A DNA stretch of 8,513 nucleotides from Pseudomonadota bacterium (GCA_021793055.1 JAJYTL010000125.1:1-8513), one strand, 5' to 3'; counted from the stretch's first letter, positions 1 to 6,206 are shown. Numbers and translations: made by a program. Notes: generated by a model not told the origin, from the letters alone.

Positions 1-1
1 C

Positions 2-652
2 TATCGCTCGACCGTGCTGCGGGCACCGCGCCAGCCGCTGGTCGCGATTCCGAGGACCTTGACCGAGACGACGGGACCGGCCGACTGCTGGGACCGCCTG
101 ATGGGCTCTGCGCTCGCCGATCTCACGGCCCAGCATAAAGGACCGCCGCTCGGCCAGCGCATCATCGTGAGCGGCCGCGTGCTGGACGAGTTCAACAAGC
201 CGGTGCCGAACACCGTGGTCGAGGTCTGGCAGGCGAACGCGGCCGGGCGCTATATCCACAAGCGCGACGATTGGGACGCGCCGCTCGATCCGAATTTCAC
301 CGGCGCGGGGCGGGCGATCACCGATGCCGAGGGACGCTATCGTTTCATCACCATCCGTCCCGGCGCCTATCCTTGGCGCAACCACCACAACGCCTGGCGA
401 CCGGCGCATATCCATTTTTCGCTGCTTGGGCCGGCTTTTTCGACGCGCCTGATCACCCAGATGTACTTTCCGGACGATCCCCTGATCGATCTCGATCCGA
501 TCGCCAATTCGGTGCCGATGCCCTATCGCCAGCGGCTGGTCAGTCGTTTCGATCTGGCCACCACCGAGCCCAATTGGGCGCTTGGCTACCTGTTCGATAT
601 CGTCTTGCGCGGCCCCGACGCCATACCGATGGAAGAGAACCATGACCGTTGA
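2..652 (+). CDS. pcaH: Protocatechuate 3,4-dioxygenase beta subunit (5'-partial)
   Basis: Beta subunit of the non-haem Fe(III) enzyme that cleaves protocatechuate between its two hydroxyls (intradiol, using O2) to 3-carboxy-cis,cis-muconate, in the cytoplasm. The frame is open to the window edge and already reads YRSTVLRAPRQPL, a segment that lies inside PcaH homologues, so roughly the first 25-30 residues are missing and the GTG at 14 is not the real start. Counting from that GTG, the iron ligands are Tyr80, Tyr119, His132 and His134 (in RPAHIHF), with Arg129 nearby. Their spacing (39, 13 and 2) matches the Tyr408/Tyr447/His460/His462 set known from the Pseudomonas enzyme. The stop TGA overlaps the start of the alpha-subunit gene by 11 nt, which fits translational coupling of two subunits needed in equal amounts. 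The stretch after residue 170 (YRQRLVSRFD, then GYLFDIVLRG) is a normal family C terminus. Confidence 0.96.
   Translation, partial: YRSTVLRAPRQPLVAIPRTLTETTGPADCWDRLMGSALADLTAQHKGPPLGQRIIVSGRVLDEFNKPVPNTVVEVWQANAAGRYIHKRDDWDAPLDPNFTGAGRAITDAEGRYRFITIRPGAYPWRNHHNAWRPAHIHFSLLGPAFSTRLITQMYFPDDPLIDLDPIANSVPMPYRQRLVSRFDLATTEPNWALGYLFDIVLRGPDAIPMEENHDR
631..637 (+). promoter_or_regulatory. Ribosome binding site for pcaG inside the pcaH 3' end
   Basis: GGAAGAG lies 4 nt before the ATG at 642. It supports that ATG over the longer open frame starting at 582, whose extra N-terminal residues do not look like PcaG. Confidence 0.6.
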
Positions 653-1304
653 TAACCAGAGCCCCGAATTGTTCGGCCGCACGCCGTCGCAGACGGTCGG
701 TCCGTTCTTTCACTACGGTCTGCCGTGGAAGGGTGGCGCCGATCTGGCCGGCAAGTCCGAGATGGGCGCCCGCGTCGATCTCGTACCGCCGGACCATTAC
801 GTGCTCAATGTGTCGCAGCCGAGCGGAACGCCACAGGGCGAGGTGATCGAAATCTCGGGTCGCGTCCTCGACGGCGAGGGTCAGCCGGTCCCCGACGCCA
901 TGATCGAGATCTGGCAGGCCAATGCCGCGGGCCGTTACGCCAGTCCCGCCGACCGGCGGGACGACGTGCCGCTCGATCCGAATTTCATTGGTTTCGGCCG
1001 CTCCTCCACCAGCGCGGAGGGCGAGTATCGCTTCCGCACCATCCGGCCCGGGCGCGTGCCGGGTCCGGGCAACAGCCTGCAGGCGCCGCACCTCGCGGTC
1101 TCGGTTTTCGCCCGCGGGCTGCTCAACCGTCTCGCGACGCGGCTTTACTTCGCGGATGGCGAGGGGAACGACACCGATCCCGTGCTCTCCGCCTTGCCGG
1201 AGAAGCGGCGCGACACGCTGATCGCGACGCGGGCCGCCGATGGCAGCTGGCGGCTCGACATCGTTCTTCAAGGCGACAACGAGACCGTGTTCTTCGACTT
1301 GTGA
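642..1304 (+). CDS. pcaG: Protocatechuate 3,4-dioxygenase alpha subunit
   Basis: Alpha subunit (220 aa) of protocatechuate 3,4-dioxygenase; it pairs with PcaH and helps form the substrate pocket, while iron is held by the beta subunit. It begins with the family signature TPSQTVGPFFHYGL at residues 14-26. The intradiol-dioxygenase beta-sandwich core follows: EIWQANAAGRY at 89-99, PLDPNF at 110-115, APHLAVSVFARG at 148-159 and TRLYF at 166-170. It ends with the usual GDNETVFFDL. As expected for the alpha chain, the positions equivalent to the second Tyr and the paired His ligands are not conserved (PGRVPG instead of PGAYPW, and PHLAV instead of AHIHF), so it is not a second iron-binding subunit. 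The start at 642 is set by a GGAAGAG ribosome site and by homology; it overlaps pcaH by 11 nt. At 220 aa it is somewhat longer than the roughly 200-aa Pseudomonas protein, with the extra length around residues 38-66. Confidence 0.95.
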   Translation: MTVDNQSPELFGRTPSQTVGPFFHYGLPWKGGADLAGKSEMGARVDLVPPDHYVLNVSQPSGTPQGEVIEISGRVLDGEGQPVPDAMIEIWQANAAGRYASPADRRDDVPLDPNFIGFGRSSTSAEGEYRFRTIRPGRVPGPGNSLQAPHLAVSVFARGLLNRLATRLYFADGEGNDTDPVLSALPEKRRDTLIATRAADGSWRLDIVLQGDNETVFFDL

Positions 1305-1319
1305 CGTCGCTGCGCCTTG

Positions 1320-1348
1320 CCCTGGCGGCGGGCTGACCGCCGCCAGGG
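1320..1348 (+). other. Perfect 12-bp GC-rich hairpin between pcaG and pcaDC
   Basis: CCCTGGCGGCGG (1320-1331) and its exact reverse complement (1337-1348) flank a 5-nt loop, GCTGA. The stem sits 15 nt after the pcaG stop and 15 nt before the Shine-Dalgarno site of the next gene. There is no following T tract, so a simple intrinsic terminator is not supported. A partial terminator, an mRNA-stabilising or processing stem, or a protein-binding dyad would all fit. The sequence is seen directly; the role is inferred. Confidence 0.55.
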
Positions 1349-1363
1349 TTCGCCGAACACATC

Positions 1364-1369
1364 GGAGGG
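1364..1369 (+). promoter_or_regulatory. Ribosome binding site for the pcaDC fusion gene
   Basis: GGAGGG lies 7 nt before the ATG at 1377, a strong and well-spaced site. It fixes the start there rather than at the in-frame ATG-like codon at 1317, which would begin translation upstream of and through the hairpin. Confidence 0.7.
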
Positions 1370-1376
1370 ACAATCG

Positions 1377-2555
1377 ATGCCATTCGCCACGCGCGGCGGA
1401 AGCCGTCTCTATTGGAGGCTCGAAGGGGCGGCGGAGCGGCCGCCGTTGGTGCTGTTGCATGCGATCGGGACCGACATGGGGCTCTGGGATCGCGCCATTC
1501 CCTATTTGCTTCCGGCTTTCCGCTTGCTTCGCGTCGACGTGCGCGGCCATGGCGCCTCGGATGCTCCGTCCGGCGACTACAGCATGGGCGAGCTTGCCGC
1601 CGACGTGCTGGCGGTGATGGACGCGGCCGGGATCGAAAGCGCGGCGGTGGCAGGTGTGTCGCTTGGCGGCATGATCGCGATGGAGCTCGCGCTTTCAGCG
1701 CCGGATCGGATTTCGGCGCTGGCATTGATCTGCACCTCGGCCACGCTCGATCCGGCCGCCTGGGTTGATCGCATCGCCAAGGTGCGGGCCGGCGGCATGG
1801 CGGCGGTTGCGGATTTCGCCATGGCGCGGTTCCTCTCGCCGGATTTCGTCCGCGGCCACCCCGCGCTTGCGGCGAGCGCGCGTCGGACGCTGCTTGGCAC
1901 CTCCGCCGTCGGCTACGCCGGGGCGGGCGCGGCGATCCGGGACATGACGGTGATCGAGCGCCTGCCAGGAATCGCAAGGCCGACCCTGGTGCTTGCCGGC
2001 GGGCGCGATATCTCGACGCCCTATGCCGGACATGGCGAGCGCATCGTTGCCGCGGTGCCCGGCGCATCGGCGGCGCACCTCGATGCGGCGCATCTCGCGC
2101 CGATCGAGGCGCCGGCCGAGCTTGCCGCCGCGCTGCGGCGGTTCCTATTGCCGCGGAACGACGAAGACGCCGCTGCCGAGACCCTGTTCGAGGCAGGGCT
2201 CGCCAATCGGCGGCGCATCCTAGGTGATGCCTGGGTGGATCAGGCCCTGGCCAGGCGGACGCCGTTCAACGCCGATTTTCAGGCCATGATCACGCGCATT
2301 GCCTGGCGCGAGATCTGGGGCCGGCCCGGACTTGACGATCGCACCCGCCGTCTTCTCGTCATCGCCGTGACGGTGGCGTTGGGGCGCCTGGAGGAATTCC
2401 GCCTCCATGCGCGGAGCGGCTTGTCGCAAGGCGGCTTCACGCAAGACGAGTTGAAGGAGGTGCTGATGCAGACGGCGATATATGCCGGCGTGCCGGCCGC
2501 CAACACCGCCTTTGCCGAGGCCGCCAAGGTGATTTCGGAGTTGGCTGGTGGCTGA
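1377..2555 (+). CDS. pcaDC: Bifunctional 3-oxoadipate enol-lactonase / 4-carboxymuconolactone decarboxylase
   Basis: A 392-aa fusion of two beta-ketoadipate pathway enzymes. Residues about 1-258 are an alpha/beta-hydrolase of the PcaD type: oxyanion-hole region LLHAIGTD at 26-33, nucleophile Ser95 in GVSLGG, acid Asp211 in GGRDISTP and His239 in AAHLAPIEAP. This half hydrolyses 3-oxoadipate enol-lactone to beta-ketoadipate. Residues about 268-392 are a complete PcaC/CMD domain with the signatures RRILGDAWVD (279-288), ITRIAWREIWGRPGL (305-319) and AIYAGVPAANTAF (367-379). It decarboxylates 4-carboxymuconolactone to the enol-lactone, and has no CxxC motif, which argues against a peroxidase-type AhpD. 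The linker NDEDAAAETLF shows no stop or frame change, so the fusion is genuine. Such fusions are known as PcaL in actinomycetes and as PcaDC in some proteobacteria. It probably sits in one operon with pcaHG, 72 nt upstream. The intervening enzyme PcaB is not seen. Confidence 0.95.
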   Translation: MPFATRGGSRLYWRLEGAAERPPLVLLHAIGTDMGLWDRAIPYLLPAFRLLRVDVRGHGASDAPSGDYSMGELAADVLAVMDAAGIESAAVAGVSLGGMIAMELALSAPDRISALALICTSATLDPAAWVDRIAKVRAGGMAAVADFAMARFLSPDFVRGHPALAASARRTLLGTSAVGYAGAGAAIRDMTVIERLPGIARPTLVLAGGRDISTPYAGHGERIVAAVPGASAAHLDAAHLAPIEAPAELAAALRRFLLPRNDEDAAAETLFEAGLANRRRILGDAWVDQALARRTPFNADFQAMITRIAWREIWGRPGLDDRTRRLLVIAVTVALGRLEEFRLHARSGLSQGGFTQDELKEVLMQTAIYAGVPAANTAFAEAAKVISELAGG

Positions 2556-2574
2556 CGCGGGCGCGCCTGCGCCG

Positions 2575-3564
2575 TCATAGGGCGATGCGCCCGCCCAGTT
2601 CATCCTCGATATGGGCGCGGACGATCTCGTCGAAGGACGTCTCGGCCTTGAATCCAAGCTGACGTGCCCGCGCGGTGTCGAAATCGCGTGGCCAGCCAGC
2701 AACAATGCCGTCGATCACCGGATCGGGCTCGCGGCGGATCAGCTTGACGGCCTTGTCGCCGGCGACGCGGCGGAGGGCCGCGATCTGCTCGCCGACGGTC
2801 GCGGAGAGGCCGGGCATGTTGAGATTCCGGCGCGGGCCGAGCTGGGCGAGATCGAGGGCGGCGGCGTGGATGAGAAAGCCGATCGCGGCGCGCGGACTGG
2901 CGAACCAATGTCGCACCTCCTCCGATACCGGCAGGACCGCCTCCTGGCCGCTCAGCGGCTCGCGCAGGATATTGGAGAAGAACCCGGACGCGGCCTTGTT
3001 CGGCTTGCCCGGCCGGACGCAGATGGTGGGCAGGCGGATGCCGATGCCGGCGAAGAACCCGCGCCGGCTGTAATCGGTCAGCAGAAGCTCGCCAATCGCC
3101 TTTTGCGTGCCGTAGCTGGTGAGCGGGGTTTGGAAGAACTCATCGCCGATCTTGTCGGGGAAGGGCGCGCCGAATACCGCAATCGAGGAGGTGAAGACCA
3201 CGCGCGGCTGGTAGGACGTCTTCATTCCCTCCGCCCGGATGGCGTCGAAAAGCCGGCGGGTGCCGTCAAGATTGACGCTGTAGCCCTTGTCGAAATCGGC
3301 TTCCGCTTCGCCAGAGACGATTCCGGCGAGGTGGAAGATTATATCGGGGCGCTCGCCGATTAGCCGCGCGGCGGCCTCGGGCGCGGCAAGGTCGATGGTG
3401 AGCGCCGCCGTCTTGGCGCCGGCCAGGGTCGGCGCGGGCGGCGCGACGACATCCACAAGGGTCAGGCCGGCGATGTCGTGGCCGCCGATCGCCTTTTCCG
3501 CGACGAGGCGATCGGTCAGCTTGCGGCCGATCATGCCGGCGGCGCCGGTAATAAGAACGTGCAT
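2575..3564 (-). CDS. denD: NAD-dependent SDR dehydrogenase, DenD-like (D-erythronate dehydrogenase family)
   Basis: A 329-aa extended short-chain dehydrogenase/reductase. The Rossmann nucleotide site TGAAGMIG is at residues 6-13 and an acidic Asp38 ends the second strand (LTLVDVV), which favours NAD over NADP. Catalytic residues are the Ser126-Ser127 pair (VVFTSSIAVFG) and Tyr151/Lys155 (SYGTQK). Further family features are HLAGIVSGEAE (78-88), RLPTICVRPG (177-186) and GWPRDFDTARARQLGF near the end. Overall length and these motifs resemble DenD, which oxidises D-erythronate to 2-oxo-tetronate in four-carbon acid-sugar breakdown. That assignment is from remembered family features, and the partners expected of that pathway (an OtnK-type kinase, OtnC, OtnI) are not in the window, so the true substrate may differ. 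The start ATG is preceded by AGGAAAGG. The gene follows the OsmC gene by 25 nt on the same strand and is probably cotranscribed. It converges on pcaDC with 19 nt between stops. Confidence 0.8.
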   Translation of the reverse strand: MHVLITGAAGMIGRKLTDRLVAEKAIGGHDIAGLTLVDVVAPPAPTLAGAKTAALTIDLAAPEAAARLIGERPDIIFHLAGIVSGEAEADFDKGYSVNLDGTRRLFDAIRAEGMKTSYQPRVVFTSSIAVFGAPFPDKIGDEFFQTPLTSYGTQKAIGELLLTDYSRRGFFAGIGIRLPTICVRPGKPNKAASGFFSNILREPLSGQEAVLPVSEEVRHWFASPRAAIGFLIHAAALDLAQLGPRRNLNMPGLSATVGEQIAALRRVAGDKAVKLIRREPDPVIDGIVAGWPRDFDTARARQLGFKAETSFDEIVRAHIEDELGGRIAL

Positions 3565-3589
3565 GGCAGATAAGCCTTTCCTGGGAAAA

Positions 3590-4099
3590 TTATACAGTAC
3601 CGTGCTCGACCTTGAGGTCGGGCGTGCCGCGCAGCGTCTGAAACACGACGCAATAGCGCTCGGTAAGCTGTAGCAACTTGGCTACCGTTCCCGCATCGGC
3701 GTCGGTATCGAGATCGAAGCGGAGGCGAATCGCGCGGAACCCGACGGGGACGTCCTTCGCCACGCCCAAGGTGCCGCGGAAATCGAGATCGCCTTCGGCT
3801 TGGACGCGGCCGCCTCGGATCGGCACCGAGAGCGCGGTCGCAACCGCCTTCAGGGTGACCCCGGCGCAGGCGACAAGGGCTTGCAGCAGCATGTCGCCGG
3901 AGCAGGCGAGGCCGGCCTCGCCGCCGGTGGCGGGGTGCAGGCCAGCCTCGACCAGGGTGCGGCCGGTTTCGACGGAGCACGAGATGGCCTCATCGCCGAG
4001 GGTTCCGCTCGCCCGCAAGGTCACGGTGCCGGCTTGCGGATTCTCCCTCAGGTTCTGCTTGATCGGAGCTTGCAGGTTGCGAAGCGCTTCAGCGTCCAT
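3590..4099 (-). CDS. OsmC family protein
   Basis: A 169-aa OsmC/Ohr-fold protein. Members use two cysteines to reduce organic or fatty-acid hydroperoxides with thiol donors, acting in the cytoplasm in peroxide defence. The two expected cysteines are present: Cys78 in ALVACAGVTL, at the start of the central helix, and Cys150 in LTERYCVVFQTL near the C terminus. Two further cysteines, Cys41 and Cys66, are not part of the family pair. The region HPATGGEAGLACSGDM (55-70) is the usual lead-in to the first catalytic Cys. Length is a little above the typical 140-150 aa because of an N-terminal segment of about 25 residues. The Shine-Dalgarno sequence before the ATG is weak (GGAAA), so the start is fairly but not fully certain. 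It lies 25 nt upstream of the DenD-like gene and is divergent from the antiporter. The exact substrate and subfamily (OsmC, Ohr or YhfA) cannot be fixed here. Confidence 0.87.
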   Translation of the reverse strand: MDAEALRNLQAPIKQNLRENPQAGTVTLRASGTLGDEAISCSVETGRTLVEAGLHPATGGEAGLACSGDMLLQALVACAGVTLKAVATALSVPIRGGRVQAEGDLDFRGTLGVAKDVPVGFRAIRLRFDLDTDADAGTVAKLLQLTERYCVVFQTLRGTPDLKVEHGTV

Positions 4100-4130
4100 T
4101 GCGGTTTCCAGGCCGTGGCGGCGACACAGG

Positions 4131-4157
4131 CTAGCGCATCGGCATAGGGGCCGCTAG
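4131..4157. promoter_or_regulatory. Candidate operator: CTAGCG/CGCTAG inverted repeat upstream of the OsmC gene
   Basis: CTAGCG (4131-4136) and CGCTAG (4152-4157) form a dyad with a 15-nt spacer, centred about 45 nt upstream of the OsmC start. CTAG is a rare tetranucleotide in most bacterial genomes, and here both arms carry it. The position suits a regulator site for the divergent genes, but no regulator or promoter can be identified. Confidence 0.25.
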
Positions 4158-4274
4158 GCTCCGCGAGATGTCTGCCTATCGAGGGCAGTGAGCGGACCCC
4201 ATGGGGGGCCGGGAACCGCCGGTGACGCCTTCCGGTCTCGGGCGCCGGTCGGGGAGTTGGGGCGCGATCAGGCG

Positions 4275-4303
4275 GCGACCGCCCGGGCGGCCCCGGCGGT
4301 CGC
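4275..4303. repeat. Inverted repeat upstream of the antiporter gene
   Basis: GCGACCGCC (4275-4283) and its exact complement GGCGGTCGC (4295-4303) bracket an 11-nt loop. Overlapping it, CCGCCCGGGCGG (4279-4290) is a perfect 12-bp palindrome, so two alternative foldings compete. It lies about 60 nt before the antiporter ATG, where a leader-RNA structure or an operator could act. In such GC-rich DNA, chance is a real alternative. Confidence 0.35.
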
Positions 4304-4361
4304 ATCTGGACATCCCGCGGCAGGTCTGTTGCACTTCTTCCTTTCGGGGGGCGCCGGATTT

Positions 4362-4880
4362 ATGCCCGAACATTTCGATCTCGGTCTCGTTATCGCGCTC
4401 ATCGTGGCTATTGGCATTGCCGTGCAATGGCTGTCGTGGTGGCTGAAACAGCCCGCGATCCTGATCTTGCTGGTCGCCGGATTGCTCGCCGGACCGGTTT
4501 TCGGCGTGCTCGTACCCGATGTTCTGTTTGGCAGGCTACTGCTGCCCGCCGTCTCGCTCGCTGTGGCGGTGATCCTGTTCGAAGGCAGTCTGACGCTGAA
4601 ATTCCGCGACATCCGAGGACACGGCCAAGTGGTGACACGGCTGGTCACGGTGGGCGCCGTGATCTCGGCGCTGTCGATCGCCATCGTTGCGTGGGCGCTC
4701 GGGGTGCTGTCGTGGGAGGTCGCGGTTCTGTTCGGGGCGCTGGTCTCCGTTACCGGGCCGACGGTCGTCGTGCCGATCCTCCGATCGGCGCGGCTTAACC
4801 GGAACCTCGCCAATATCCTGCGCTGGGAACGCATCCTGATCGACGCGTTGGGCGCGCTGGCGGCGGTCGTCATTTTCTAG
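4362..4880 (+). pseudogene. Antiporter fragment 1: N-terminal membrane part up to the first TAG
   Basis: If translation stops at the first TAG this yields a 172-aa product with about the first five or six transmembrane helices, ending at AAVVIF just after the putative ion-site Asp161. A CPA1 carrier needs the second half of its membrane domain for transport, so this piece alone should be inactive. The open frame extends upstream to 4188, but those residues are not membrane-like, so ATG 4362 is preferred. Confidence 0.75.
4878..4880 (+). other. First in-frame TAG in the antiporter
   Basis: Context ATT TTC TAG CTC GTC. In the antiporter relatives I remember, this place follows a V-F/Y pair and is glutamate, so one G-to-T change from GAG would explain it. 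Confidence 0.8.
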
Positions 4881-5462
4881 CTCGTCGCGCTGGGAGCGGA
4901 GCGCGCGAGCGATTTCCTGGTGGGCGTGCTAATCTTCGGCGTCGGAATCGTGCTGGGCGCGGCGGCGGCCTTCGGCCTCGCCGTCATGCTGCGCCGGCAT
5001 CTGCTGCCGGATTATCTGCGTAACGTGACAGTCCTCGCGGTCGTACTTCTCACCTTCTCGATGTCGAACGCGCTGGGCCACGAATCCGGGCTGGTGGCGG
5101 TCACGGTGATGGGGATTCTGCTGGCCAATCTGGAAGGTGTGAACACGGAGGACATCCTTGATTTCAAGGAGAGTTTGACGGTTCTCCTCACCTCCGTGCT
5201 GTTCATCGTCCTCGCGGCGCCCATTCCACTGGTCGGGCTTCGCGCGGATTGGCTTTCCGTCGCGACTCTGCTCGGTTTCATTCTTTTCGTCGCGCGTCCC
5301 CTTTCGGTCCTGGCGGCGACGCTCGGGTCGCCGCTCTCCTGGGCGGAACGAGCGGTTCTGTCGTGGATCGCGCCGCGCGGCATTGTCGCGGCTGCGGTAT
5401 CTGCGCTGTTCGCGCTCCAGCTCGACGGGACGGGCCTGAAGGGTGCGGAGAGTCTGGTTTAG
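4881..5462 (+). pseudogene. Antiporter fragment 2: middle membrane part between the two TAG codons
   Basis: In frame with the upstream fragment. It carries the second half of the membrane domain: FGVGIVLGAAAAFGLAVML, then HESGLVAVTVMGILLANLEG, FKESLTVLLTSVLFIVLAA, and WIAPRGIVAAAVSALFAL before the second stop. Independent restart is possible at a GTG at 4920, but no convincing ribosome site precedes it. Confidence 0.7.
5460..5462 (+). other. Second in-frame TAG in the antiporter
   Basis: Context CTG GTT TAG CTT ACC. It falls at the start of the last membrane helix, between ESLV and LTFAVIV. The ancestral residue is not certain from memory. Confidence 0.8.
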
Positions 5463-6206
5463 CTTACCTTCGCTGTCATCGTCGCGACCGTCTTCTTGCA
5501 AGGGCTTACGGCCCGGCTTTTTGCGACGTGGATGGGGGTTGCCGATCCGGAGGCGCGGGGGGGCCTGGTGGTTGGCGGAAATGCCTTTGCCCTGGCGTTG
5601 GCGCTTAGCCTCAAGAAGCTCGATATCGAGGTGATCGTGGCCGATACCTCGTGGGACAACCTGCGCCGGGTGCGCATGGCGAGGCTTCGCACCTATCTCG
5701 GTATGGTCGTCTCCGACGATGCCGATCGGCATCTCGATTTGGTTGGGATCGGCCTGTTGCTTGCGCTTTCCCATCGGGCACCGCTGAACGCCTTGGCTTG
5801 CCTTCGTTACGCGAGTGAGTTCGGTTCCGCGCAGGTCTTCAATGTGCGCATCGCCGATATGGCCGAGCGTGCGACCAAGCCGGCCGGCCGCCCTCTCTTC
5901 GAAGAAGATATAACCCTCGAACGGCTGGAAGCGCTGATTCTCGATCATGGATTCGAAATCCGTCACGCTAAGTTGACGGAGGAATTCGACTTCCTGCACA
6001 TGTCCGCGATGCAAAGCAACGAGAGCGTGCTGCTTTATGCCGTGTCGCCGGAAGGAGCAGTTCGTCCCTTCGCCGGTGACCGCACGTTCCGCGCCGGACC
6101 GGGATGGCGGATTGCCTATCTCGACAAGTCGAGCCGGGACAAAGGCGATGGCGGCATGGAGGAAACTGCGCCAAGCGAAGACGATATTGCGCGGGGTCGG
6201 GGATAG
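5463..6206 (+). pseudogene. Antiporter fragment 3: last helix and TrkA-like regulatory domain
   Basis: Opens with the last membrane helix (LTFAVIVATVFLQGLTARLF). A Rossmann-like TrkA-N fold follows from about 5545, with GLVVGGNAF replacing the more usual glycine-rich loop and an acidic Asp ending the second strand in IVADT. A beta-rich TrkA-C-like segment closes it (VLLYAVSPEGAVRPF, GPGWRIAYL). It ends at a TAG at a natural domain boundary. The only early restart candidates are a TTG at 5496 and later ATGs, so a soluble stand-alone regulatory piece is conceivable but unsupported. Confidence 0.7.

Larger units (their letters stand above)
4100..4361. other. Divergent intergenic region between the OsmC gene and the antiporter
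   Basis: About 260 nt with no convincing gene. Frames that stay open here encode low-complexity Arg/Pro/Gly-rich peptides with no ribosome site. It must hold the promoters for both directions, yet no clear -35/-10 pair is visible on either strand. It contains the CTAG dyad at 4131-4157, the palindrome CCCCATGGGG (4197-4206), and the hairpin at 4275-4303. Confidence 0.6.
4362..6206 (+). pseudogene. CPA1-type cation:proton antiporter with C-terminal TrkA-like domain, interrupted by two in-frame TAG codons
   Basis: Read through, this frame gives 614 codons of a normal-length inner-membrane Na+/H+ (or K+/H+) antiporter with a cytoplasmic regulatory domain. The membrane part (about 1-385) has successive hydrophobic helices from residue 7 and contains ILFEGSLTLKF (71-81), GALVSVTGPT (125-134), ILRWERILID (152-161, Asp161 being the likely ion-site aspartate) and WIAPRGIVAAAVSALF. 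From about 395 a TrkA-N-like nucleotide-binding fold follows (GLVVGGNAF, EVIVADT, ADRHLDLVGIG), then a TrkA-C-like end. Codons 173 (4878-4880) and 367 (5460-5462) are TAG. The frame never shifts, and homology is continuous across both stops. TAG ends the aminotransferase gene in this window at the expected place, so the standard code applies. The simplest reading is a recently inactivated gene; readthrough or sequence error are alternatives. The start ATG at 4362 has a G-rich run (4346-4351) as a weak ribosome site. The gene diverges from the OsmC gene and converges on ald. Confidence 0.85.

Noticed and set aside
540..1550. A long open frame (336 aa) on the - strand across pcaH, pcaG and the start of pcaDC
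   Set aside because: It is antisense to three genes with clear catalytic motifs, is Arg/Pro-rich without domain features, and arises from GC-rich codon structure.
2553..2577. A dyad TGACG...CGTCA spanning the convergent stops of pcaDC and denD as a two-way terminator
   Set aside because: The outer arms are largely the two stop codons themselves, the inner part pairs poorly, and there is no T tract on either side.
2611..3363. A 250-aa + strand open frame opposite the DenD-like gene
   Set aside because: Antisense shadow of a gene with an intact Rossmann motif and a YxxxK site; no ribosome site.
3589..3594. A TATAAT on the - strand just before the DenD-like gene
   Set aside because: It overlaps the OsmC stop codon, has only CCTCAA at the -35 spacing, and would start the transcript almost on the ribosome site. 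Chance is more likely, with the gene transcribed from upstream.
4929..6014. A 361-aa - strand open frame opposite the antiporter
   Set aside because: Composition is charged and repetitive (Arg/Gln/Asp/Gly), the + strand shows membrane helices and a TrkA fold, and it is a mirror of hydrophobic codons.
4362..6206. Genome-wide reassignment of TAG as a sense codon
   Set aside because: TAG ends the aminotransferase gene at a normal family C terminus (7507-7509) and the antiporter at a natural domain end (6204-6206), so TAG acts as stop here.
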